Source: Solirubrobacter soli DSM 22325 (GTDB lineage Bacteria; Actinomycetota; Thermoleophilia; Solirubrobacterales; Solirubrobacteraceae). From it: a stretch of DNA of 64,000 nt. Every line of letters starts with the position of its first letter. Position 1 is the stretch's first letter. The stretch is taken from positions 62,001 through 126,000 of the forward strand of contig NZ_KE384072.1 of NCBI RefSeq assembly GCF_000423665.1, in the 5' to 3' direction. Below the pieces are notes generated by a model, which searched no databases, had not been told where the DNA came from, and was given only the letters and a program-made list of their open reading frames with translations. The translations under genes and the position numbers were made by a program. Below are positions 26,146 through 35,790 of this stretch, one piece after another.

Positions 26146-26448
26146 ATGACCTACCGCGTGACCCAGGAGTTCCAGAGTGGCGACGAGCCGCTGACCCAGG
26201 AGGCGGCGGACCGCCTGCTCGCGCGCCTGCGCGCGACCGCGCCCGAAGCCGAGGCCGAACTCGAGCTCGGGCTCGGCCGCTTCATGGTCAGCCTGACGTT
26301 CGAGGCCTGCGACGAGGAGACGGCGATCAGCCTCGCCCGCACGACGGCGGCGACCGCGCTCGGCGGTCGCGCCGTCGGAGTCGAGATCAGGCCAGTCGAA
26401 CGGCGAACGCCTGAGATCCCACACGCAGCGTGTAGCGACCCTTCGTAA
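26146..26448 (+). CDS. Small acidic protein of unknown function
   Basis: A 100-aa protein: a helical N-terminal segment (TQEAADRLLARLRATAPEAEAELELG), then beta-like FMVSLTFEACDEETAISLARTTAATALGG. It has no signal peptide and I do not recognise it. There is no ribosome site. The ATG follows a possible -10 (TATTAC at 26133-26138) within the operator, so the mRNA may be leaderless. It is divergent from the transporter operon and shares its operator. The last 20 codons overlap the convergent collagen-like gene and may not be native. Confidence 0.65.
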   Translation: MTYRVTQEFQSGDEPLTQEAADRLLARLRATAPEAEAELELGLGRFMVSLTFEACDEETAISLARTTAATALGGRAVGVEIRPVERRTPEIPHAACSDPS

Positions 26449-27143
26449 GCGTCCGCGTGGCCTTGAGCGAGCTCGCGATGCCGCGCGCGTAGACGCGACC
26501 GTTGCGGGTGAGCGTCGCCTTGCGGTTGGCGTACTTGACCGTGCACTTGACCTTGGTGCGCCCGGTGCTCTTGCACGTCACCTTGGCGTCGCGGCCGGCT
26601 GCACCCTGGTCGCCCTTGTCACCCTTCGGGCCGGCCGGGCCCTGCGGACCGGGCGCGCGCGGGGAGGCCTGCGTGGTGGGACCCGGGTCGCCCTGCTCGC
26701 CCTGCGGACCGGCGGGACCCACGGGACCGGTCGGACCCGCGGGACCGGGCACGGTGCCGTTGGAGTCATCCGACGAGGCCAGCCGCAGGTCGCGGATGCA
26801 GCTCACGTAGCGCCCGCCCTTGACGTCGCCGGGCACGATCAGCCGCGGCCCGACATTGCCCAGCGAGGCGTACTGCGAGCCCGCGACGTCGTCGTTGCGC
26901 TCGTCGTAGGCGATCAGGATGTCGCCGCGGTTGCCGAAGTTCGGGTCGATGTCACCCCACGCGATGATCGCCGCGTACGCGTCGGCGCCCGTGGCGGTGC
27001 GCGAGCCGGCCGCGCAGCTTGAACGTCGCGTCGGTGCCCGCCGCGTGGTCGTCCACGCACGGGTCGGCAGCATGCGCCGGGCCCGCGAGGACGGCGCTGG
27101 CGAGCAGCGCGCCGCAGGCGACGGCGAGTCGGGACCGGAACAT
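26387..27143 (-). pseudogene. Collagen-like secreted protein, frameshifted
   Basis: The product would be about 250 aa. A signal peptide MFRSRLAVACGALLASAVLAG begins at the ATG at 27143, with a GGAGGAG ribosome site, and the frame is lost after DATFKL. The rest continues in another frame as AAGSRTATGADAYAAII..., through Gly-X-Y collagen-like repeats (GPAGPTGPVGPAGPQGEQGDPGP and more, roughly 135-185) to a C-terminal beta segment ending in AVRLA. The slip lies around 26995-27035, in GC-rich sequence. A single-base difference restores one continuous secreted protein, so this may be a sequencing error or a recent inactivation. An operator overlaps its ribosome site. Confidence 0.75.
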
Positions 27144-27151
27144 CGCAACTC

Positions 27152-27180
27152 CTCCGCTAGTCAGAACGTGACTAGCGGAG
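27152..27180. promoter_or_regulatory. TAGTCA-N5-TGACTA operator, collagen-like gene
   Basis: A perfect 12-bp inverted repeat (CTCCGCTAGTCA and its complement) with the 5-bp centre GAACG. Its right-hand half covers the ribosome site of the collagen-like gene, and it lies just after the PadR stop codon. It has the same half-site and spacing as the other two copies. Confidence 0.75.
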
Positions 27181-27188
27181 CCTATGGG

Positions 27189-27740
27189 TCAGCTATGCAG
27201 TGCGTCAACGAAGCGCACCGCCGCGGCGGTGTTCTCCACCCGCCACAGCGCAAGCGTGCGCGAGAAGCCGTCGGAGGCGTCGAGCACCCCGCGCAGCTGG
27301 CGCTCCTGCTCGCGGAAGCGTTCGCGCTGGGCGTCGAGCAGCGCGTCCGGCGTCATTCCGCGCCGGTCGAGGAAGAGCAGCTTGAGCATCAGCTCCGAGC
27401 GGGCGTCGCGGACGTGCTCGACCGGCTGCTCGAGCCACGCCTGGACCTTCTCCCGCCCTTCCGCGGTCACCTCGATCACGGTGCGCTGCGGGCCGGCGGT
27501 GCTGGCCTCGGTCCCGGCGCTGTGCGTGAGCTCGCGGTCCGCGAGCACGTCGATCGTGCGATAGACGAGCGGCCGGCGCATCGACCACACCCGGCCCACC
27601 TCGCCACCGGGCTCGAGGGCGCGTGCGACCGCGAACCCGTGCGTCGGGCCTTCCTCGACGAGGGCGAGCACCGCCCACTCCCCGGTCGCGAGCTGGTCTG
27701 GACGCCGCCGCATGACATCTCGGACCGTACCGGCTTGCAC
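27189..27740 (-). CDS. PadR family transcriptional regulator
   Basis: A 183-aa regulator. The PadR winged helix is at about residues 17-95 (ATGEWAVLALVEEGPTHGFAVARAL, then VYRTIDVLADRELTH). A C-terminal dimerising helical domain (Vir_act_alpha_C-like) has KVQAWLEQPVEHVRDARSELMLKLLFL. The start is a GTG at 27740 directly after its own operator; an ATG at 27713 is the alternative. It probably represses itself, the collagen-like gene, the small gene and the transporter operon through the TAGTCA-N5-TGACTA sites. The inducer is unknown. Confidence 0.92.
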   Translation of the reverse strand: MQAGTVRDVMRRRPDQLATGEWAVLALVEEGPTHGFAVARALEPGGEVGRVWSMRRPLVYRTIDVLADRELTHSAGTEASTAGPQRTVIEVTAEGREKVQAWLEQPVEHVRDARSELMLKLLFLDRRGMTPDALLDAQRERFREQERQLRGVLDASDGFSRTLALWRVENTAAAVRFVDALHS

Positions 27741-27741
27741 C

Positions 27742-27762
27742 GATAGTCAACGTTTGACTATC
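27742..27762. promoter_or_regulatory. TAGTCA-N5-TGACTA operator, padR / HNH-repeat gene
   Basis: GATAGTCAA-CGT-TTGACTATC is perfect in both 9-bp arms. It occupies most of the 30-bp gap between the divergent PadR and HNH-repeat genes, so it should control both. Confidence 0.75.
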
Positions 27763-27770
27763 TTGTCGCC

Positions 27771-28706
27771 ATGGCCGCCGTCACCCTCGCGCGCCGCCCG
27801 TACCGGCCCCAGGCCCACCCAGGGCGGCGCGACCGCTGGTCACCTCCCGCGATCCTCGCGGCGCTGCGCGAGTGGGTCGAGCTGACCGGCCGCCCGCCGC
27901 GCCGGCAGGACTGGTCGGGGGAGCGTCCGGGCCGCGCGGGCGAGAGCCAGCGGCGCTGGATGCGCGAGCACCCGCGCTGGCCGTCGAGCTCCTGCGTCGC
28001 GCGGCACTTCGGCTCCTGGAGCGAGGCGCTCGAGCAGGCGGGCCTCGAGGCACGGCGCCTCACCTTCCCGACGACGGTGTCCGAGCGCGTGCTGGCGGCG
28101 CGGGCGCTGGCCGAGGCCGGGCACGGGCTGAGCGAGATCGCGCGCCGGCTCGGCGTCTCGCGGTCGAGCGCGTACAACTACCTCTGCGCCCGCGACTGCC
28201 CGGGCTGCGGCGCGCCGCTCCCCTCCCCCACGGCTGACGCGTGCCGGGAGTGCACGCGTCACCTTCCCTCGGTCGCGCGCGCGTGGACGCGCGAGGATGC
28301 GCTGGACGCGATCCGCGACTGGACCGACGAGCACGGCCGCCCGCCCACCTACCGGGACTGGACGCCCTCACGGCACCAGCCCGGCCGCTGGGAGGCCGAG
28401 AGCCCGCGCTGGCCGAGCGCGGCCGCCGTCTGCGCGTGCTACCCGGACAGCGCGGAGCCCTGGCTCACCGCGCTGCGCGACTCAGTCGGCCACGCCGACG
28501 ATCACATCCGACGCCTTGACGATCGCCGTCACCTTCGTTCCCTCAGCGAGCCCGAGCTCGCGCGCGGCCTCGACGGTGATCGAGGCGACGAGCCGGATGC
28601 CGTTGCAGTCGAGCTCGACGTTGGCCGTCGCCGGACCCTCGGTGATCCCGGTGACGGTGGCGGGCAGCTGGTTGCGTGCGCTGAGCTTCATGGGTCAGCA
28701 GCCTAG
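27771..28706 (+). CDS. HNH-associated-repeat protein with helix-turn-helix
   Basis: A 311-aa frame. Two repeats of the homing-endonuclease-associated kind are visible: WSPPAILAALREW...TGRPPRRQDW...FGSWSEALEQAGL (about 23-90) and WTREDALDAIRDWTDEHGRPPTYRDW...WLTALRD (about 172-240). Between them lie a helix-turn-helix (LSEIARRLGVSRSSAYNYL) and a likely zinc ribbon (CPGCGAPLPSPTADACREC). No HNH nuclease core is present. After about residue 240 the frame runs antisense to the whole molbindin gene, and that part looks non-native. The original stop codon may have been lost. The start ATG is 8 bp from the PadR operator. Confidence 0.7.
   Translation: MAAVTLARRPYRPQAHPGRRDRWSPPAILAALREWVELTGRPPRRQDWSGERPGRAGESQRRWMREHPRWPSSSCVARHFGSWSEALEQAGLEARRLTFPTTVSERVLAARALAEAGHGLSEIARRLGVSRSSAYNYLCARDCPGCGAPLPSPTADACRECTRHLPSVARAWTREDALDAIRDWTDEHGRPPTYRDWTPSRHQPGRWEAESPRWPSAAAVCACYPDSAEPWLTALRDSVGHADDHIRRLDDRRHLRSLSEPELARGLDGDRGDEPDAVAVELDVGRRRTLGDPGDGGGQLVACAELHGSAA
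28482..28691 (-). CDS. mop: Molbindin (TOBE domain protein)
   Basis: A 69-aa single TOBE-domain protein that binds molybdate or tungstate as an oligomer. SARNQLPATVTGITEGPATANVELDCNGIRLVASIT is the standard Mop sequence, and the C-terminal VTAIVKASDVIVGV is typical. It is the full family length. It fits a role in buffering the oxyanion delivered by the tungstate-type transporter 2.4 kb upstream on the same strand. It is embedded antisense in the 3' part of the HNH-repeat frame. No TAGTCA site lies at its start. Confidence 0.93.
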   Translation of the reverse strand: MKLSARNQLPATVTGITEGPATANVELDCNGIRLVASITVEAARELGLAEGTKVTAIVKASDVIVGVAD

Positions 28707-29470
28707 ACCTCGACGGCTTCTCCGATCGGCACCCAGCGGAACCGGTCCCTGATGCCCGCGGGGGCGGTCGCCAGCTCCGCCTCGATCGCCTCGCGGCCCT
28801 GCTTGAAGTGCGACCAGCCTTCGTAGTGGATCGGGATCGCCACGGTCGGCTGGACGATGTCGACGAGCTCGATCGCCTCGCGCGCGGTCAGCGTGTAGCG
28901 CAGCGGTCCGGTGACCGGGAACTGCACGCCGCCCATGTGCAGGATCGCGACGTCGATCCCCCAGCGCCCGGCCATCGCCTTCACGCCCTCGTAGAGCACC
29001 GTGTCGCCGGAGATCCAGATCACCCGGCCCTCGTGGATCAGCGTTAAGCCGATCACGTCGCCCACGATCGGGTGGCTCAACGGCGGACCGTGCCGGCACG
29101 GCGTCGCGATCACCTCGATCGGCGACTTCCCGGCCTCCTCGAGCCGCGTCCCCTCCCACGCCTTCAGCCCCTTGGCCGCGCCGCCGAGGCGATAGGCGCC
29201 CGAGGCCGTGGTGATCACGGTCTTCGCGAGCGGCAGCACCGCCCGACCGGCCGCATCGAGGTTGTCCTCGTGGTGGTCGTGGCTGAGCAGCACCGCGTCG
29301 ATCGGCGGCAGGTCCCCCACCGCGATCGCCGGCCCGGCGACCTTGTCCGACGAGGTCCCCCAGCCGAAGTTGTAGTGCCCGCCGGGCGCGTCGAACGTCG
29401 GGTCGGTGAGCAACGTCCAGCCGCCCAGTTCGATCAGCGCCGTCGGTCCGCCGATGTGGGTGAGTTTCAC
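28703..29470 (-). CDS. Metallo-beta-lactamase fold hydrolase (UlaG-like)
   Basis: A 255-aa metal-dependent hydrolase. It opens with VKLTHIGGPTALIELGGWTLLTDPTF and has the metal-binding motif SHDHHEDNLD, later TPCRHGPPLSHP and the GDTV segment, all typical of the UlaG/YtnP lactonase-like branch. The GTG at 29470 is preferred: extending further upstream crosses the repeat at 29486-29537. It ends 11 bp before molbindin on the same strand. The substrate is unknown. Confidence 0.9.
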   Translation of the reverse strand: MKLTHIGGPTALIELGGWTLLTDPTFDAPGGHYNFGWGTSSDKVAGPAIAVGDLPPIDAVLLSHDHHEDNLDAAGRAVLPLAKTVITTASGAYRLGGAAKGLKAWEGTRLEEAGKSPIEVIATPCRHGPPLSHPIVGDVIGLTLIHEGRVIWISGDTVLYEGVKAMAGRWGIDVAILHMGGVQFPVTGPLRYTLTAREAIELVDIVQPTVAIPIHYEGWSHFKQGREAIEAELATAPAGIRDRFRWVPIGEAVEV

Positions 29471-29485
29471 GGCGCCAAAACTACA

Positions 29486-29537
29486 GGGGGGTGGGCGACG
29501 CGGAGGTCCACAGCGGACCCTCCTGTCGCCCACCCCC
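29486..29537. repeat. REP-like 47-bp double palindrome, copy 1
   Basis: The core 29491-29537 has outer arms GTGGGCGAC / GTCGCCCAC and an inner hairpin GGTCCACAG.GGACC. It matches copy 2 (36661-36707) at 42 of 47 positions in the same direction. It sits in the 74-bp gap between the hydrolase start and the end of the FadJ-type gene. Confidence 0.7.
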
Positions 29538-29544
29538 GCGCGGA

Positions 29545-31724
29545 TTACGCCGCGGCGAGCACCTCGCCGTCGAAGTACGCCTCGCCCGCCTCGGCGCGGG
29601 CGACCAGGGATTCCGGCGGCGTGAAGCGCTCGCCGTACGTCTCGGCCAGCTCACGCGCGCGGGCGACGAAGCCCGGCAGGCCGCCGTCGTAGCCGTTGAT
29701 GTACTGGAGGACGCCGCCCGACCAGCCCGGGAAGCCGATGCCCATGATCGAACCGATGTTGGCGTCGGCGATGGACTCGATGACGCCCTCGTCGAGGCAC
29801 TTCACCGACTCGATGGCCTCGATGAACATCATGCGCTCCTGCAGGTCGCGCAGCGAGATCGACGACGGGTCGGCGACCGGCGGGAACGCGTCGCGCAGGC
29901 CCGGCCACAGCCGCGTCCGCTTGCCGCCCTCGTACTCGTAGAACCCGGCGCCCTCGACCTTGGCGGGGCGCTTGAACTCGTCGACCATGCGATCGATCAC
30001 GGCCTCCGCGGGGTGTGCGGTCCACGAATCGCCGGCGGCGTCGCGCGACGCGTTGCGGATCCGCTGCATGAGCTTCATGTTCAGCTCGTCGCTCAGCTGC
30101 AGCACGGGCGCCGGGTAGCCGGCCTGCGAGGACGCCTGCTCGATCGTCGGCGCGGGGATGCCCTCGGCCAGCATCGAGATGCCCTCGTTGATGAACGTGC
30201 CGATCACACGGCTCGTGAAGAAGCCGCGGGAGTCGTTGACCACGATCGGGGTCTTGCCGATCTGCTTGGCCAGGTCGAGCGCGCGGTAGACCGCGGCGTC
30301 GCTCGTCTTGGCGCCCTTGATGATCTCCAGCAGCGGCATCTTGTCGACGGGCGAGAAGAAGTGCAGGCCGATGAAGTCGGCGGGGCGGCTCACGTTCTCC
30401 GCCAGCGAGGTGATCGGGAGCGTGGAGGTGTTGGAGCCGAGCAGCGCGTCGGGGGCGAGGTGCGGCTCGATCTCGGCCATCACCTGGGCCTTCACGCCCG
30501 GGTCCTCGAAGACGGCCTCGATCACGAGGTCGGCGCCGGCAGCCAGAGACGCGTCCACGGTCGGCGTGATGCGCGCGAGCAGCGCGTCGCCCTTCTCCTG
30601 CGTGGTCTTGCCGCGGGAGACGCCCTTCTCGACCAGCTTGACGCTGTAGTCCTTGCCGCGGTCCGCCGCGGCCTGGTCGACGTCCTTGAGCACGACCTCG
30701 ATGCCCGCCTTCGCGCACACGTACGCGATCGCGGCGCCCATCATGCCCGCGCCGAGCACGACGACCTTCTTGACGCTGGTCGGCTCCAGATCGTCCGGCC
30801 GCCCGCGCTTGCCGCCCACGGCCTGCAGGTCGAAGAAGAACGCCTGGATCATGTTCTTCGCCACCTGGCCGGTGACCAGGTCGGTGAAGTAGCGGCCCTC
30901 GATCTCGATCGCGGTGTCGAAGTCGACCTGCGCGCCCTCGACCGCCGCGGCCATGATGTGGTGCGGGGCGGGGTAGTTCGCGCCCTTGATCGTCTTGCGC
31001 AGGTTCGCCGGGAACGCGGGCAGGTTGGCCGCGAACGACGGGGTCGACGGCGTGCCGCCCGGGATCTTGTAGCCCTTGACGTCCCACGGCTGAACGGCCT
31101 CGGGGTTCTCCGCGATCCACTTCTTCGCGGCGGGCAGGAGGTCGTCGACCGTCGGCACGACCTCGTTGACGAGGCCGAGCTCGAGCGCCTTGGCGGGCCG
31201 CAGACGCTGGCCCTGCAGGAGCAGCTGGAGCAGCGCGTTGGCGATGCCGAACATGCGCACGGTGCGCGTCACGCCGCCGCCGCCCGGCAGCAGCCCGAGC
31301 TGGACCTCCGGGAAGCCGAGCACGGCCTTGGAGTCGTCGACGATGACCCGGTAGTGGGTCGCGAGCGCGATCTCCAGCCCGCCGCCCAGCGCCGCGCCGT
31401 TGATCGCCGCGACGACCGGCTTGCCCAGCGTCTCCAGCCGGCGCAGCTGCGACTTGAGCTCGCGCACCATCTGCGCGACCTCCGCCGCGTCCTCCTTGCG
31501 GGCGCGCTTGAGATCGTTGAGGTCGCCACCCGCGAAGAACGTCTTCTTCGCGGAGGAGATGATGACCCCCGTGATTGCGTCCTTCTCGCTTTCCAGCCGC
31601 TCGACCGTGGCGGCCATCGAGGCCTTGTAGGCCTCGTTCATCGTGTTCGCGGACTGGTTCGGGTCGTCGAGGATCAGGTTGACGACGCCGTCGGCGTCCT
31701 GCTCCCAGCGGATCGTGTTGCTCA

Positions 31725-31725
<1 letters not shown>
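29545..31725 (-). CDS. fadJ: Fatty-acid oxidation multifunctional enzyme (enoyl-CoA hydratase / 3-hydroxyacyl-CoA dehydrogenase)
   Basis: A 726-aa beta-oxidation enzyme. The N-terminal crotonase domain (residues 1-190) has the oxyanion loops SSAKKTFFAGGDL and NGAALGGGLEIA. A linker leads to the NAD-binding domain with VLGAGMMGAAIAYVCAKAG (about 330) and HFFSPVDKMPLLEI, then the C-terminal HAD domains ending in GEVLAAA. The length is that of FadB/FadJ. The ATG overlaps the thiolase stop (TGATG), so they form the two-subunit complex operon. The longer frame on this strand is only the thiolase read out of frame. Confidence 0.96.
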
Positions 31726-32942
<1,217 letters not shown>

Positions 32943-32990
32943 GTTCGTCCTCCGGTCCAATCGCGAGGAATCAATTCTAGGCCAAACATT

Positions 32991-33002
32991 CGTTCATGAA
33001 CG
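32991..33002. promoter_or_regulatory. Palindrome between thiolase operon and TetR gene
   Basis: CGTTCATGAACG is a perfect 12-bp palindrome, extended weakly by AAC...GTT on either side, 26 bp before the TetR start and 49 bp before the thiolase start. It is a likely operator of the fatty-acid-responsive TetR regulator. Confidence 0.6.
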
Positions 33003-33027
33003 CAAGTTTGTGGCAACCTGATCACAC

Positions 33028-33642
33028 ATGAGTTCGGTTCGTCGCAGCCAGGCCGAGCGCAGCGCCGCCACCCGCGAGGCGCTGCTCGACGCGGCCATCT
33101 GGTGCCTGGTCGAGGAGGGCTACGCGTCGACGACGACCAACGCGGTGGCGGTGCGGGCGGGGGTCTCCCGCGGCGCGCACCTGCACCACTTCCAGACGCG
33201 CACGGCGCTGGTGGGCGCGGCGGTGGAGGAGCTCGCGCAGCGCTGGCTGGGCGAGCTGCGCGAAGCGACCCGGACGTTGCCCGACGGGCCGGAGCGCACC
33301 CTGGCGGGACTCGACCTGCTGTGGGCGCACTACGCCTCGCCGCTCTATCAGGGCGCGATGGACCTGTGGACCGACGCCCGCTCGGACGACGAGCTGCGCG
33401 AGGTCCTGATCGAGGTCGAGCGGATGCTGGATCGCGAGACGCTCGAGCTCGCCCACGTCCTGTTCCCCTCGCTGGTGGAGGACGACGACTTCGAGGCGCT
33501 GCTCGCGCTCGCCGTCGCGACCGTCCGCGGCCTGGCGGTGCTCGACATCCTCCACCCGGGGGGCGAGCGCAACCGGCAGCAGTGGGCGGACTGCCGGTTG
33601 CGGCTCGCGGCGCTGTTTACGGCGTCGTCGTCGACAGCGTGA
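33028..33642 (+). CDS. TetR family transcriptional regulator
   Basis: A 204-aa TetR regulator: N-terminal helix-turn-helix at residues 8-58 (AALLDAAIWCLVEEGYASTTTNAVAV-like, with RAGVSRGAHLHHFQTRTAL as recognition part) and a C-terminal acyl-binding-like helical domain. It is divergent from the beta-oxidation genes and likely represses them until acyl-CoA binds. Its 3' end overlaps the convergent secreted-protein gene by 26 bp. Confidence 0.92.
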   Translation: MSSVRRSQAERSAATREALLDAAIWCLVEEGYASTTTNAVAVRAGVSRGAHLHHFQTRTALVGAAVEELAQRWLGELREATRTLPDGPERTLAGLDLLWAHYASPLYQGAMDLWTDARSDDELREVLIEVERMLDRETLELAHVLFPSLVEDDDFEALLALAVATVRGLAVLDILHPGGERNRQQWADCRLRLAALFTASSSTA

Positions 33643-35086
33643 ACGTGAACGTCTTGCTGTAGGACCCCGTGCGCAGCGCTTCGTTGGCGCCGATCGTCTG
33701 CTTGAAGTTGATCGTCACCTGGTCGTTGCTGGTCGGACCGGTGTAGGTCAGGAGGTTGGTCGGCGCGGCGCTGCCGCCGACGGCCCCACCGGGCGCGGCG
33801 GTGCCGACCGCGCTGGTCGCGCTGGCGTTGACCGCCTGCGCGAGCGTGAACGTGCCGTTGACGAGCTTGCCCGTGTTGGTCGCGCTCGGGTCCGAGACGG
33901 TCAGCAGCGCGTCACCCGCGCTCGAGACCACGTTCGCGGTCGTCGAGGCCGTGTAGTCCTTGCCGACGCCCGGCGTGAAGGCGCCGAAGCTCGCCGGCGT
34001 GCCCAGCGTGAGCGAGAGCGTCGCGGGAACGCTGCCCCCCGCCTCGCCCGGGTTCGGGATGATGCGGCCGAACAGGCCCGCGGTCTCGCCGTTCGGGCCG
34101 GCGGTGAAGTACAGGTGGTTGCGCTGCCCGTTGTTCGCCGCGCCCGAGCCGAACTGGAGCGCCCACAGGCCGCCGATCGTGAGCGGCTGGCCGTCGAGGC
34201 CCTTGAGGGTCCCGCTCGGCGTCCACGTGCCGTTGTCGTTCTCGTGGAACGCGTTGATGCGGCCGTCGCCGAAGTTGCCGACCAGCAGGTCGCCGCCGAA
34301 GGCGCCGAAGTTCGGGTCGGCCTTGGCGATGCCCCACGGCGCGTTGAGCACGCCGCCCGAGGCCACGCGGGCGAGGAAGTTGCCGTTGAAGTCGAACGCG
34401 CTGACGTACCCCTTGCCCGCGCCCGGGCGCTCCCGCAGGCCGACCGGGGCGTGCTCGGCGTAGGTGACGAAGATGCGGTTGCCGATCGTCTGGATGTTGT
34501 ACGGGCCGTAGCCGGCGGGAAGCGTCGGGTCGACGAACTTGCCCGTCATGTCCACCGGCGCCCACTGGGCGTTGACGACCTCGATGCGGTTGTTCTTGAA
34601 GTCCGACGAGTACAGCTGCGGGCCGGTCGGCGTGACGGCCAGCGCCAGGCCCATGTAGAACGCGTCGTGCGCCGGGACCTTGACCTCGGACACCGTGCCC
34701 GAGCGCCAGCCGGAGACCGCGCCGGACATCGTGTTGAAGATGAAGTTCGACTGGCCGCCCGTGATCGGGAACGCGCCCGCCGTGCCGTTCCAGACGATGC
34801 CCGTCGGACCGCCCGCGACCTGGACCACCGTGTTGTTGATCGCGCCCGTCGCCGGGATGATCGTCGACGTGTTCGTGCCGTTGTTGGCCGGCCACCACGG
34901 CGACGTCGGGCTGCTCACGAGCCCCCACGCGTTCTTGATGTTCGCGTCGACGCGATCGGCCGGGACCAGGGCCGTGCTCGACACGAGGTTGCGCACTATG
35001 TATTGATCGCTCGGCGCTGCTTTTGCCGTGCCCACGAGCGCGAGGCTCGCGAGCGCGGCGGCGAAGATGACCCTTGAGGCTTGCAC
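33617..35086 (-). CDS. Secreted TIGR03118 family beta-propeller-like protein
   Basis: A 489-aa exported protein. A signal peptide (VQASRVIFAAALASLALVGTAKAA) is followed by the TIGR03118-type repeats: AWGLVSSPTSPWWPANNGTNTSTI, GYGPYNIQTIGNRIFVTYA, LNAPWGIAKADPNFGAFGGDLLVGNFGDGRINAF, and IGGLWALQFGSGAANNGQRNHLYFTAG. These look like strands of a propeller. The last 100 residues (GKDYTASTTANVV... to the end) are a separate Thr/Ser-rich beta tail. GTG 35086 has an AGGAGG ribosome site; the longer frame is unsupported. Function is unknown. Confidence 0.85.
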   Translation of the reverse strand: MQASRVIFAAALASLALVGTAKAAPSDQYIVRNLVSSTALVPADRVDANIKNAWGLVSSPTSPWWPANNGTNTSTIIPATGAINNTVVQVAGGPTGIVWNGTAGAFPITGGQSNFIFNTMSGAVSGWRSGTVSEVKVPAHDAFYMGLALAVTPTGPQLYSSDFKNNRIEVVNAQWAPVDMTGKFVDPTLPAGYGPYNIQTIGNRIFVTYAEHAPVGLRERPGAGKGYVSAFDFNGNFLARVASGGVLNAPWGIAKADPNFGAFGGDLLVGNFGDGRINAFHENDNGTWTPSGTLKGLDGQPLTIGGLWALQFGSGAANNGQRNHLYFTAGPNGETAGLFGRIIPNPGEAGGSVPATLSLTLGTPASFGAFTPGVGKDYTASTTANVVSSAGDALLTVSDPSATNTGKLVNGTFTLAQAVNASATSAVGTAAPGGAVGGSAAPTNLLTYTGPTSNDQVTINFKQTIGANEALRTGSYSKTFTFTLSTTTP

Positions 35087-35217
35087 AGCGATACGGCCTC
35101 CTACCTCGACGCTGGACCGGACGACGGGTACTACGCACGCGCGTGTGAGAGGTTCGGAGATCCGCGAAGCGATCTCCAAGCGACCGAAGCAGCGGCGCGG
35201 CCGCTCGCGACGATCGC

Positions 35218-35664
35218 TCACTCGCCAATGTCTTCGTCCCAGATCTCGGGGTGCGCGTCAATGAACGCTTGTAGGAGCGTTGCGCAGGCGTCGGAGTCGA
35301 GGTCGATCACGGTCACGTGCGCGTCGTCCCGGAGCCAGTCGATCCCGCCCTGGAACGTCCGCGACTCACCCACCACGACGGTGCCGATCCCGAACTGCCG
35401 GATCAGCCCGCTGCAGTACCAGCAGGGCGCGAGCGTCGTCACCATGATCGTGTCCTTGTAGGACCGCCGCCGGCCCGCGTTCTTGAACGCCGCGGTCTCG
35501 CCGTGCAGCGACGGGTCGCCGTCCTGCACCCGGCGGTTGTGCCCGCGGCCGAGGAGGTTGCCTTCGGCGTCGAACAGCGCGGCGCCGATCGGCACCCCGC
35601 CTTCTTCGGCCCCCGCACGAGCTTCCTCGAGGGCGATCTGGAGCATCCGGTCGTAGTCAGCCAT
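35218..35664 (-). CDS. Cytosine deaminase-like nucleoside deaminase
   Basis: A 148-aa zinc deaminase. The zinc ligand and catalytic Glu lie in HGETAAFKNAGR, and the two Cys ligands in TLAPCWYCSGLI. The arrangement, length and the C-terminal QAFIDAHPEIWDEDIGE are very close to yeast-type cytosine deaminase rather than tRNA adenosine deaminase. It would convert cytosine to uracil for pyrimidine salvage. The ATG at 35664 begins at the conserved helix. There is no clear operon partner. Confidence 0.9.
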   Translation of the reverse strand: MADYDRMLQIALEEARAGAEEGGVPIGAALFDAEGNLLGRGHNRRVQDGDPSLHGETAAFKNAGRRRSYKDTIMVTTLAPCWYCSGLIRQFGIGTVVVGESRTFQGGIDWLRDDAHVTVIDLDSDACATLLQAFIDAHPEIWDEDIGE

Positions 35665-35790
35665 TGCCCGGCGCATAATCCCCGACTTCGCGCCGACTGA
35701 GCCGGATGTGACGAAGTTGGTTCACTTTTGGCACAGTTTTGTGACAGTTCGGTGTAGATCCGTTGCAGCGGTCGCGTCGAGACTTGCGGG

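Noticed and set aside
26612..26760. Possible CRISPR or tandem DNA repeat
   Set aside because: The periodicity comes from Gly-X-Y collagen codons in the secreted protein; there are no regular spacers.
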